From an uncultured Burkholderiales bacterium (GTDB taxonomy: Bacteria > Pseudomonadota > Gammaproteobacteria > Burkholderiales > Burkholderiaceae_C): 6,595 nt of DNA. The stretch lies in NCBI GenBank assembly GCA_903856995.1, contig CAIODK010000351.1, positions 1-6,595 on the forward strand. Reading direction: 5' to 3'. Each line of letters begins with the position of its first letter. The first letter of the stretch is position 1. Made by a program: the position numbers and the translations under genes. The notes below the pieces were generated by a model, which saw nothing but the letters and a program-made list of their open reading frames with translations, searched no databases and was not told the origin of the DNA. Below, in pieces: positions 1 to 5,639 of this stretch.

Positions 1-401
1 AAAGTGGTTTGCCAGTCGATGACGGACAGGGCGAGCAGCAGGGTTGCCCAGAAAGCCCAGCACAAACCAGTGGGGTTAAGCCCCCAATGCCATGTGCATG
101 CCAGCCAGATCAAGCCGGTGGCCACCTCTATCAATGGGTACTGGGGACTGATGGTTTGTTGGCAAAAACCACATTGACCTTTGAGCCACACAAAGCTGAG
201 CACAGGTATGTTGTGCCAAGCCCTTAGGGGTGTCTGGCAATGTGGGCAGTGCGAGGCGGGCCAGCACAGATCAAGGCGTTCGGCGCTGTCCGCAACGCAA
301 GGATCAGCCATGATCATTTGCGGCATGCGGTAGATCAGAACGTTTACAAAGCTTCCGACGATTAAGCCGAACCCAAATGTCATGGCCATGTCCCACGTCA
401 T
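1..401 (-). CDS. pilD: Prepilin peptidase PilD, N-terminal 133 residues (cut by window edge)
   Basis: Membrane aspartic protease that cleaves the leader of type IV prepilins or type II pseudopilins and N-methylates the new N-terminus. Read on the minus strand, the frame is open from the ATG at 401-399 to the window edge. Seen: a short first membrane segment with GLIVGSFVNV at 12-21, a cytoplasmic domain with two zinc-type pairs C52xxC55 and C77xxC80, the motif YPLIEVATG, and a second hydrophobic stretch ending in ALSVID. By family knowledge, Asp129 in that motif is the first of the two catalytic aspartates; the second (GxGD motif) lies outside the window. The ATG overlaps the pilC stop as ATGA, with GGGG about 10 nt upstream. 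In-frame ATGs at 389 and 383 are alternatives, but would shorten an already short first helix. Third gene of the pilBCD operon. Confidence 0.93.
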   Translation of the reverse strand, partial: MTWDMAMTFGFGLIVGSFVNVLIYRMPQMIMADPCVADSAERLDLCWPASHCPHCQTPLRAWHNIPVLSFVWLKGQCGFCQQTISPQYPLIEVATGLIWLACTWHWGLNPTGLCWAFWATLLLALSVIDWQTT

Positions 402-1612
402 ACCACTTGCCCCAGTTGAAAAATTGGAAGATACAAAGCCATCACCAAACCACCGATGAGTAAACCCAGCACAACCATTATGAAGGGTTCTAAGAGTGTA
501 GACAGTCTGGCCACCGTGCTTTCGACCTCACGTTCGTAGTGCTCCGCCGTTTTTGCGAGCAAGTGCTCGAGCGCGCCAGATTCCTCGCCAATAGCGCACA
601 TCTGCACCACCATCGGCGGAAACAATCCTTTTGTCGTCTCTAGTGCGTGGGATAAGGATTTGCCTTGCATGAGTTGCGTTTGTATCGTTTGCGTAGCCGT
701 TTGAAACAATAGATTGCCTGTGACACCTTGCACCGATTCGAGGGCTTCGGTGAGGGGTACGCCTGCTGCGAACAAGGTTGCCAAGGTCCGAGTCCAGCGG
801 GCGGTGCAGGCATGGCGAATGAGTGGGCCAGCAATGGGTGTGCGGAGCACCAGTTGGTGAAGTTGATGTCGCCAAGCATCGCGCAGTCGTATTTGCCGCC
901 GCACCCACCAGCCTGTGCCAATGGTCAGCATGATGACCGCCCCCCCATATTGCTGAACCCACCCACTTAGGGAAATTACCACACGCGTGAGCCACGGCAA
1001 CTCTGCCCCGAAAGAGGCAAAGATGCTTTCAAACGCCGGCACAACGAAGACCAGGATCAACGTCAAAACAGCACATGCAATGACCAACACGGCGCAGGGG
1101 TAGATGAGTGCAGTGCGCAAGGTGGCGCGCAAGGCCGTCGCTTTTTCAAGGTGCAACGCCAGTCGTTCCAGCATGACGTCAAGCATGCCCGTTACCTCGC
1201 CGACCGCCACCAAATTGCAATACAAGGCATCGAACGGCGCATGTTGTCGCAAAGCTTGGTTCAGGGATATGCCACCTTCGATCTGCATATGCAGATCGCG
1301 AATCAAGGCTTTCAGTGGCGGGTTTGACTCCCCGCGTTCAAGGATAAAGAATGCTTGGAGCAGCGGCACGCCCGATTGCAGCAAGGTGGCTAACTGGCGG
1401 GTCATTCGCATGATGCTGGTAGGACGTAGACGGGCCTGAGTCTGCAGCTGCAGCCAAGGCGGCATATTGAATTGCCGTTGTATGTGTGTGCATCGAATGC
1501 GTTGCTCGCGGAGATGTAGGCGTACTTCGTCCTTGCCCTTGGCATTTATTTCCCCCTTCACCTTTTGACCTTGACGGTCATGGCCGCGCCAAGCGTAGCG
1601 ACGCTCAGCCAT
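398..1612 (-). CDS. pilC: Type IV pilus/type II secretion inner-membrane platform protein PilC (GspF family)
   Basis: Polytopic inner-membrane protein that couples the assembly ATPase to pilin polymerisation. The 404-residue length is normal for the family. Two T2SSF domains are visible, roughly residues 69-192 and 272-394. Each begins with a helix carrying LAxLxxxGVPL (RQLATLLQSGVPL, RTLATLFAAGVPL) and contains a GExxG motif (GEVTG 138-142, GEESG 342-346). Membrane segments are predicted at about 169-192, 211-237 and 375-397. The N-terminal part (YAWRGHDRQGQKVKGEI) is the usual PilC opening. The ATG at 1612-1610 lies inside the end of the ATPase gene, with an 8-nt overlap and no clear Shine-Dalgarno sequence, so translational coupling is likely. 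The gene ends in the 4-nt overlap with pilD. A 20-bp perfect palindrome lies within the coding region at 1279-1298. Confidence 0.95.
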   Translation of the reverse strand: MAERRYAWRGHDRQGQKVKGEINAKGKDEVRLHLREQRIRCTHIQRQFNMPPWLQLQTQARLRPTSIMRMTRQLATLLQSGVPLLQAFFILERGESNPPLKALIRDLHMQIEGGISLNQALRQHAPFDALYCNLVAVGEVTGMLDVMLERLALHLEKATALRATLRTALIYPCAVLVIACAVLTLILVFVVPAFESIFASFGAELPWLTRVVISLSGWVQQYGGAVIMLTIGTGWWVRRQIRLRDAWRHQLHQLVLRTPIAGPLIRHACTARWTRTLATLFAAGVPLTEALESVQGVTGNLLFQTATQTIQTQLMQGKSLSHALETTKGLFPPMVVQMCAIGEESGALEHLLAKTAEHYEREVESTVARLSTLLEPFIMVVLGLLIGGLVMALYLPIFQLGQVV

Positions 1613-2801
1613 GGTGTGTGAGCGCTGTGACTTCTTCGATGGAGGTGATGCCTTGCAGTACTTTCAGCCATCCCGCTTGGCGAAGCGTTCGTACGCCTTC
1701 CTGCACAGCTTGTGCGGATAGTGTCTGAGAATCACGGTCGAGAATGATGAGTGTTTGCATGGACTCGCTGATGGGCATGATTTGGTACAAACCAATCCGC
1801 CCTTTGTAGCCTTTGTCGCAGGATGGGCAGCCGACAGCTTGGCAAGGCGAGGCTTGGGCGAGTGCATGAGGGGGCAATGCTTGCCGGTCTTGTGTGCTGA
1901 GGCTATTAAACAGAAGTGAAACTTGCGCCGCATCCATCGGGCGTTTGCATTGTTCGCACAGACGACGCACCAATCTTTGTGCTGAGATCAGGCACACGCT
2001 GGCCGCCACGTTGAATGCTGCCACGCCCATGTGGCGTAAGCGCGCCAGTGTGCCCGTGGCATCGTTGGTGTGCAGGGTAGAAAGTACCAAATGGCCTGTT
2101 TGGGCAGCTTGAATCGCGATCTCTGCGGTTTCCAAATCACGAATTTCACCCACCATGATCACATCTGGGTCTTGGCGCAGCAGCGCGCGGAGTGCCACGG
2201 CAAAAGTGAGGCCTGCACGGTCATTGATATTGACTTGATTTGCCCCTGGTAGGTGAATTTCCGAGGGGTCTTCCACCGTCGATATATTCACCTCCATTCG
2301 ATTGAGTAGTTCTAGGCAACTATAAAGAGACAAGGTTTTGCCAGAGCCTGTGGGGCCCGTCATCAGAATTAATCCGTGTGGCCTGCCAATGGCCTGAATC
2401 AATTTGGCGCGATCGTCTGGCTCATAGCCCAAGGAGGCAAGACCCGGACGTTCGCGGCTGAAATTCAAAATGCGGACCACAAGTTTTTCACCGTGCAGGG
2501 TCGGTAAGGAGCTGACGCGTAAATCAATCGTTTGCTCCTTGTAGGGGTATTGAATGCGGCCGTCTTGTGGTACACGCTTTTCGGCAATATCCATGCGCGC
2601 CAGAACTTTGAGTCGCGACACGATGGCATCTCGCAATTGGAGAGTGGGTGTCGCTGCGAGATGAAGCAATCCGTCGATGCGATAGCGGATGCGAAAGAAG
2701 TCTTCCCCGCTTTCAAAATGTAAATCAGAGGCAAGCAGTTCGATGGCTTTTTCAAGCAGGGCATCGAGTGTTTTGACGGCAGAGTCAGAAGGCGTCGCCA
2801 T
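1605..2801 (-). CDS. pilB: PilB/GspE-type assembly ATPase, short form without N1 domain
   Basis: Cytoplasmic hexameric ATPase that drives pilus (or pseudopilus) extension through PilC. Seen in the 398 residues: the N2 domain start ASDLHFE at 24-30 with RIDGLLH, Walker A GPTGSGKT 149-156, Asp box STVEDPSE 174-181, Walker B region DPDVIMVGEIRD 211-222 with its glutamate, His box TGHLVLSTLHTND 235-247, and a zinc site CEQC (C282, C285) plus CPSC (C325, C328). The zinc site and GxNQVNIN mark it as PilB/GspE type rather than PilT. Typical PilB is about 560-580 residues; the N-terminal T2SSE_N domain is absent and is not encoded upstream, where the frame meets the HU promoter region. The start has AGGA about 6 nt upstream. 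I recall similar short GspE-like ATPases from Burkholderia, so this may be a lineage form. A GspE-type name is the alternative. Confidence 0.9.
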   Translation of the reverse strand: MATPSDSAVKTLDALLEKAIELLASDLHFESGEDFFRIRYRIDGLLHLAATPTLQLRDAIVSRLKVLARMDIAEKRVPQDGRIQYPYKEQTIDLRVSSLPTLHGEKLVVRILNFSRERPGLASLGYEPDDRAKLIQAIGRPHGLILMTGPTGSGKTLSLYSCLELLNRMEVNISTVEDPSEIHLPGANQVNINDRAGLTFAVALRALLRQDPDVIMVGEIRDLETAEIAIQAAQTGHLVLSTLHTNDATGTLARLRHMGVAAFNVAASVCLISAQRLVRRLCEQCKRPMDAAQVSLLFNSLSTQDRQALPPHALAQASPCQAVGCPSCDKGYKGRIGLYQIMPISESMQTLIILDRDSQTLSAQAVQEGVRTLRQAGWLKVLQGITSIEEVTALTHHG

Positions 2802-2842
2802 ATAAATCCTATTTGTATGACGGTAGATTTTTGGATACTTGA

Positions 2843-2871
2843 CTTAGAAGGGGGGCGAGTCGACGTTACAA
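2843..2871 (-). promoter_or_regulatory. Possible sigma-70 promoter for pilBCD
   Basis: On the minus strand, TTGTAA (2871-2866) and TCTAAG (2848-2843) are separated by 17 bp. Each matches its consensus at four of six positions. Transcription would start near 2836 and give a leader of about 35 nt that carries the AGGA before the pilB ATG. This is a weak match found by eye, so treat it as a candidate only. Confidence 0.25.
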
Positions 2872-2897
2872 AAGTGAAGGGTTGGTCATGGGGATTG

Positions 2898-2915
2898 ATA
2901 CGCCAATTGGCGTAT
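2898..2915. repeat. 18-bp perfect palindrome (possible operator or hairpin)
   Basis: The arms ATACGCCAA/TTGGCGTAT are perfect reverse complements with no spacer. The palindrome is followed directly by TTTCT and then by AAAGGAG. As DNA it fits a dimeric regulator site. As RNA it could form a 7-bp stem with an AATT loop followed by a short U-tract. It lies 78 nt before the HU GTG and about 97 nt from the pilB ATG, so it could act on either gene. Confidence 0.6.
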
Positions 2916-2932
2916 TTTCTAAAGGAGTAAAT

Positions 2933-2961
2933 TTGAGTAGACTGAAACTTGTCAACATGAT
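2933..2961 (+). promoter_or_regulatory. Possible sigma-70 promoter for HU gene
   Basis: TTGAGT (2933-2938) and CATGAT (2956-2961) are separated by 17 bp, each with four matches to consensus. Transcription from here would start near 2967 and give a leader of about 26 nt with the AGAGGA ribosome binding site. If this promoter is real, the upstream AAAGGAG at 2921-2927 would not be in the transcript. Weak, by-eye evidence. Confidence 0.25.
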
Positions 2962-2992
2962 TGCCAATCAAACCAACAAGAGGAAGTACAAC

Positions 2993-3265
2993 GTGAATAA
3001 GACTGAACTGATTGAATACATCGCAGGTAAATCGGACCTGTCTAAAGCCGCATCCGCACGCGCACTCGCTGCCATCATTGAGGCGGTCAAGAAGACACTT
3101 AAAAAGGGTGAGACTGTGACTTTGGTAGGCTTCGGTACCTTCAGCGCCAGCAAACGCGCTGCGCGGACAGGTCGTAACCCACGCACAGGTGCGCCTTTGA
3201 AGATCAAGGCCGCAAAAGTGCCACGATTCAAGCCTGGAAAGGGTTTGAAAGACGCCTTGAATTAA
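2993..3265 (+). CDS. HU-family nucleoid DNA-binding protein
   Basis: Small basic histone-like protein that dimerises and bends DNA. It acts in nucleoid compaction, replication, recombination and transcription. From the GTG at 2993 it is 90 residues, the exact usual HU length, and begins MNKTELIEYIAG like other HU proteins. The helical dimer body spans about 1-45. The signature GFGTFSASKRAARTGRNPRTG spans 46-66, including the intercalating proline 63 at the arm tip (RNPRTG), and VPRFKPGKGLKDALN closes the fold. The chosen start has AGAGGA at 2979-2984, 8 nt upstream. The frame is open back to 2882, with an in-frame ATG at 2957 and a TTG at 2933 behind a perfect AAAGGAG, so an N-terminally extended form of about 110 residues cannot be excluded. 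It ends in its own terminator. HupB-like; IHF is less likely by sequence. Confidence 0.95.
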   Translation: MNKTELIEYIAGKSDLSKAASARALAAIIEAVKKTLKKGETVTLVGFGTFSASKRAARTGRNPRTGAPLKIKAAKVPRFKPGKGLKDALN

Positions 3266-3285
3266 TAATTGTTTAATTCATAAAT

Positions 3286-3313
3286 AAGACCTGCATCGCG
3301 CAGGTCTTTTAAT
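3286..3313 (+). terminator. Rho-independent terminator after HU gene
   Basis: A 9-bp perfect stem, AAGACCTGC paired with GCAGGTCTT (3286-3294 with 3300-3308), encloses a 5-nt loop ATCGC and is followed by TTAATTT. It begins 20 nt after the HU stop, so HU is probably a single-gene transcript separated from the H-NS gene. Confidence 0.88.
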
Positions 3314-3330
3314 TTCAGAATTAATATGAC

Positions 3331-3336
3331 TAGAAT
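3331..3336 (+). promoter_or_regulatory. Candidate -10 element of the H-NS gene
   Basis: TAGAAT matches TATAAT at five of six positions. Transcription would start near 3343, with a leader of about 30 nt. The -35 region falls in the T-rich tail of the preceding terminator and is poor. The whole interval 3263-3372 is markedly A/T-rich, the kind of DNA that H-NS proteins bind, so autoregulation is plausible but unproven. A second possible -10 is TAATAT at 3349-3354. Confidence 0.4.
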
Positions 3337-3372
3337 ATGCCTACTTTTTAATATATTGGTAAGGGATATCTC

Positions 3373-3753
3373 ATGGCACGTACAACCGTCGCAAATCAAC
3401 TCGCTGCTATTCGTAAACAACGCGAAGTATTAGATAAAAAAGAACATGCTTTGAAATCCAAGTCTCATGACAAAGTCTTGGCTCAAATCGTCGCTATGGC
3501 CAAAGATGCTGGTTTGACTGCCGCCGACATCGGCAAGGCACTGAGCGCTGGCAAGCCTGCCAAGGCTGGCAAAACTCCGCGCGTTGCTAAAAAAGGCGCG
3601 TTGGCTGGTAAAAAAGTCGCGCCTAAATACAAAAATCCTGCGAACCCTGACCAAACTTGGACGGGTCGTGGCGTTTCACCGACTTGGGTGCAAGCCTTGA
3701 AAACGGCTGGTACTCTAGATACCGCGCTGATTGCACAACCCATCGCTGTTTAA
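3373..3753 (+). CDS. H-NS-family nucleoid-associated DNA-binding protein
   Basis: Global silencer-type protein that oligomerises along A/T-rich DNA and represses transcription, often of foreign genes. Seen in the 126 residues: an N-terminal charged helical oligomerisation region at about 5-45 (ANQLAAIRKQREVL...), the family-typical LTAADIGKAL, a Lys/Ala-rich linker at about 59-84 resembling a histone H1 tail, and the C-terminal DNA-binding domain KYKNPANPDQTWTGRG with SPTWVQAL at 85-109. The TGRG core is the minor-groove-binding loop of the family. The ATG at 3373 has AAGGG at 3361-3365, 7 nt upstream. The length is slightly above the usual 95-110 because of the long linker. A gene for an exported protein follows after 24 nt and may be cotranscribed. 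Next to HU, this makes a pair of nucleoid proteins. Confidence 0.93.
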   Translation: MARTTVANQLAAIRKQREVLDKKEHALKSKSHDKVLAQIVAMAKDAGLTAADIGKALSAGKPAKAGKTPRVAKKGALAGKKVAPKYKNPANPDQTWTGRGVSPTWVQALKTAGTLDTALIAQPIAV

Positions 3754-3777
3754 TTAATTCAACGCCGAGTTTGAATC

Positions 3778-4104
3778 ATGAATCGTTTTAAATCCTTGGT
3801 TTATGCGCTGGCGTTGGTTTGTTTGGCTACGACAGCAAAACCGATCGGCAATTACCCTTCTATTCCATTAGGTGAGTTGCCTGATCCTTTGCGCTCGGTT
3901 TGGAAAGAGCTCAAGCCTGAAATGAATGAAATGAGTCATTGCGCCGCTGCGTTTGACAGTCATTCTGATGGCGATAAGATGGTATTTCGATGCTCGATTC
4001 ACATCAAGATGTCTGCCGAAGGGGAGCGTCGCGCCATGCGCTACTGTGAAGAAAAACGCGTAGAAAAGGGCATCAAAATGCCCTGTCGGTTGGTTGAGGA
4101 GTAA
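3778..4104 (+). CDS. Small exported four-cysteine protein of unknown function
   Basis: I do not recognise this 108-residue protein. The N-terminus MNRFKSLVYALALVCLATTA has a basic n-region and a hydrophobic core typical of a Sec signal peptide, with likely cleavage after Ala20. Cys15 is preceded by Val, so it is not a convincing lipobox. The mature part of about 88 residues carries cysteines 55, 72, 90 and 103, which could form two disulfides in the periplasm. It is rich in Lys and Glu near the C-terminus (YCEEKRVEKGIK). The gene begins 24 nt after the H-NS stop with only a weak GAG-containing upstream site, so it probably depends on the H-NS transcript. No terminator is visible after it; it runs convergently towards the 135-residue gene with 12 nt between stops. 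That it is a real gene is likely from the intact signal peptide. Its function is unknown. Confidence 0.72.
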   Translation: MNRFKSLVYALALVCLATTAKPIGNYPSIPLGELPDPLRSVWKELKPEMNEMSHCAAAFDSHSDGDKMVFRCSIHIKMSAEGERRAMRYCEEKRVEKGIKMPCRLVEE

Positions 4105-4116
4105 ATGCCTAGCGCG

Positions 4117-4524
4117 TTAGATTTGGCGCGTGAGGTTTAATTTCTGCATAATTTTCTGAGTCGCCTCAATAATAGGCGCCGCAGCTTCTGCCAATATCTC
4201 GGCATCTGACGATTGATGCGCCCATTGGTCGGCACTGTCCAATATCAAATAAAAATCACTTAAATTGCCAATTTCAAAGGCGTCGTCTTTGGCTTTCATC
4301 ATTTCAATAAGTGTGACGTAGCCCAAGAAATACAAGGCAAACATCAGCGACACAGCGGCGTTGTATGAAAGCTCATGCCCGTCCACGATTTCAGAAAACA
4401 TTTCACGAATCGTGTCGATCGTGACAATCTCGCTGGCATCGAATTTAAAGGCGGCTTTGAAGCAAGCGCAGGCGTAGTCCCATTGCTGAATGCTGTCGGT
4501 GTAGGGCTTGTCTATATCGTGCAT
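4117..4524 (-). CDS. Hypothetical acidic, mostly helical protein downstream of ispB
   Basis: I do not recognise this 135-residue protein. It is strongly acidic, with about 22 Asp/Glu against about 9 Lys/Arg, and appears largely alpha-helical. A hydrophobic stretch at 56-75 (AAVSLMFALYFLGYVTLIEM) could be a buried helix or, less likely, a single membrane segment. There is no signal peptide and there are only two cysteines (19 and 21). The ATG at 4524-4522 lies 14 nt after the ispB stop on the same strand, so it is probably the second gene of an ispB operon. No Shine-Dalgarno sequence is visible in that gap, which suggests coupling to ispB translation or a different start. Nothing ties it to isoprenoid metabolism beyond position. 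Confidence 0.68.
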   Translation of the reverse strand: MHDIDKPYTDSIQQWDYACACFKAAFKFDASEIVTIDTIREMFSEIVDGHELSYNAAVSLMFALYFLGYVTLIEMMKAKDDAFEIGNLSDFYLILDSADQWAHQSSDAEILAEAAAPIIEATQKIMQKLNLTRQI

Positions 4525-4538
4525 TGGGTATGGGCGGG

Positions 4539-5513
4539 TTAGTGACGGCGGTCAAGCAATTGTGCTGCCAAGGCATGCAATGCATCGCGATAGGGGCCTG
4601 CGGGTAACACTTGGAGCGCCGCAATGGCGCGTTCGGCTTCAGCGCTGGCAGCCGCACGGGTGGCGTCGAGTGCGCCGGTTGCACGGACAATTTCCACAAT
4701 CTCGTTCAGGCCGTCCATTGCGCCATTTTCAATCGCTAGCTGAATGGTTTGGCGCTGAGCCGGTGTGCCACGCTGCATGGCGATGATCAACGGCAACGTG
4801 TTTTTGCCTTCGCGCAAGTCGTCCCCTAGATTTTTACCCAGCTCTTTGGCATCCCCGTCATAGTCGAGCACATCGTCGATCACTTGAAAGGCGGTACCCA
4901 AGGCTTGCCCGTATTCTGCGCAAGCCGCTTCAACTTCAGGCGTGCTTTGGGTCAAAATGGCCGCTAAGCGTGTGCTGGCTTCAAACAGTTTGGCAGTTTT
5001 AGAACGAATGACACGTAAATAACCTGCCTCGTCCAGCGAGGCATCGTGCATGTTCATCAATTGCAGAACTTCACCTTCTGCAATCACGTTGGTGGCTTCT
5101 GCCAGTACTTCCATGACCCGCATTTCGCCCGAATCCACCATCATTTGGAAGGCGCGTGAGTATAAAAAGTCGCCCACCAAGACGCTGGCAGGGTTGCCAA
5201 AAGACTCGTTGGCGGTGGGCCGTCCACGACGAAGCGTGGACTCATCCACGACGTCATCGTGCAGTAGCGTGGCGGTGTGTATGAACTCGACAACGGCCGC
5301 TAAATTGTGATGTTGCGTGCCTTTGTAGCCCATAGCGCCGGCCATGAGTAGAAGCAGGGCGGGGCGAATGCGCTTGCCGCCGGCAGAGATGATGTACTGG
5401 GACACTGTGCCGACCAGCGGCACACCGGAATCTAAGCGTTGCTCGATGACGCGGTCAACTTCCGTCATATCGGCGGCAATCAGGGCTAGGGCGTTGGAGG
5501 GTGTGGTGTGCAA
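4539..5513 (-). CDS. ispB: Octaprenyl (long-chain trans-polyprenyl) diphosphate synthase
   Basis: Condenses isopentenyl diphosphate units onto farnesyl diphosphate to make the C40 side-chain precursor of ubiquinone. From a TTG start at 5513 it has 324 residues, close to the 323 of E. coli IspB, which I recall as highly similar throughout. Seen: GGKRIRP at 45-51, the first aspartate-rich motif DDVVDE at 86-91 preceded by FIHTATLLH as in E. coli, GDFLYSRAFQ, the KT pair at 172-173, and the second motif DDVLD at 213-217 followed by GKNLGDDLREGK. The frame is open to a TTG at 5624, but that start would cover the rplU promoter. The TTG at 5513 lies about 28 nt downstream of a transcription start predicted from the minus-strand TATAAT at 5553-5548. 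It keeps the family's LIAADM N-terminus; the ATG at 5468 would remove it. No strong Shine-Dalgarno sequence precedes either. Confidence 0.95.
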   Translation of the reverse strand: MHTTPSNALALIAADMTEVDRVIEQRLDSGVPLVGTVSQYIISAGGKRIRPALLLLMAGAMGYKGTQHHNLAAVVEFIHTATLLHDDVVDESTLRRGRPTANESFGNPASVLVGDFLYSRAFQMMVDSGEMRVMEVLAEATNVIAEGEVLQLMNMHDASLDEAGYLRVIRSKTAKLFEASTRLAAILTQSTPEVEAACAEYGQALGTAFQVIDDVLDYDGDAKELGKNLGDDLREGKNTLPLIIAMQRGTPAQRQTIQLAIENGAMDGLNEIVEIVRATGALDATRAAASAEAERAIAALQVLPAGPYRDALHALAAQLLDRRH

Positions 5514-5547
5514 AGCGAAACTAACAAAAGCGTTGAAAGGCCCGTAG

Positions 5548-5575
5548 ATTATAGGGATGGAGCAGCTTGGCGCAA
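5548..5575 (-). promoter_or_regulatory. Promoter of ispB
   Basis: On the minus strand TTGCGC (5575-5570) and a perfect TATAAT (5553-5548) are separated by 16 bp. Transcription would start near 5541, about 28 nt before the TTG at 5513. The site overlaps the region occupied by polymerase at the divergent rplU promoter. Confidence 0.6.
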
Positions 5576-5579
5576 TCAC

Positions 5580-5588
5580 TGCTATAAT
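5580..5588 (+). promoter_or_regulatory. Extended -10 promoter of rplU-rpmA
   Basis: TGCTATAAT is a perfect -10 (5583-5588) with the TGn extension at 5580-5582. The expected -35 position (about 5560-5565, GAGCAG) matches poorly, so the extended -10 probably carries the recognition. Transcription would begin near 5595 and give a leader of about 55 nt. Confidence 0.75.
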
Positions 5589-5599
5589 TTCGGGCTCTG

Positions 5600-5639
5600 C
5601 GGAAATTCGTCCGTAGATATCCAAATAGATTCTTATCTA
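5600..5639 (+). promoter_or_regulatory. Possible structured leader of rplU mRNA
   Basis: Two adjacent stems can form in the leader: CGGA/TCCG (5600-5603 with 5610-5613, 6-nt loop) and TAGATA/TATCTA (5614-5619 with 5634-5639). The second ends on the first base of the AGAGG ribosome binding site (5639-5643). Autogenous control of ribosomal protein operons through leader RNA is well known, but I know of no described leader for this operon in this group. The stems are short, so this is a weak candidate. Confidence 0.3.

Larger units (their letters stand above)
2802..2992. other. Divergent intergenic region between pilB and HU genes
   Basis: This 191-bp stretch separates the pilB start (minus strand) from the HU GTG start (plus strand). 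It must hold the control signals of both transcripts. It contains an 18-bp perfect palindrome, two Shine-Dalgarno-like sites on the plus strand, a G-run at 2850-2855 and weak promoter matches. The plus-strand frame of HU stays open across 2882-2992. No tRNA or other structured RNA gene was recognised. Confidence 0.7.

Noticed and set aside
528..995. A 155-codon minus-strand open frame within pilC
   Set aside because: It is out of frame with the clear PilC protein, and its sequence is low-complexity with no family features.
1442..1453. 12-bp palindrome CTGCAGCTGCAG in pilC
   Set aside because: It is made of repeated CTGCAG coding for Gln/Leu-rich sequence and is short enough to occur by chance.
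2465..2971. A 168-codon minus-strand open frame that starts upstream of pilB and might carry a missing N-terminal domain
   Set aside because: It lies in a different frame over pilB, has no resemblance to the T2SSE_N domain, and pilB itself has an intact start with a Shine-Dalgarno sequence.
2802..3372. Search for a tRNA gene in the pilB-HU and HU-H-NS gaps, as tRNA-Pro sits near this block in some relatives as I recall
   Set aside because: No cloverleaf arms, GGTTCGAATCC-like T arm or CCA end was seen on either strand.
4508..4786. A plus-strand open frame opposite the end of ispB
   Set aside because: It is Arg/Trp-rich, antisense to a conserved coding region, and has no ribosome binding site.
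5222..5250. Alternating complementary segments GTCCACG, CGTGGAC and TCCACG inside ispB
   Set aside because: They fall on the conserved DDVVDESTLRRGR codons, are short, and need no regulatory explanation.
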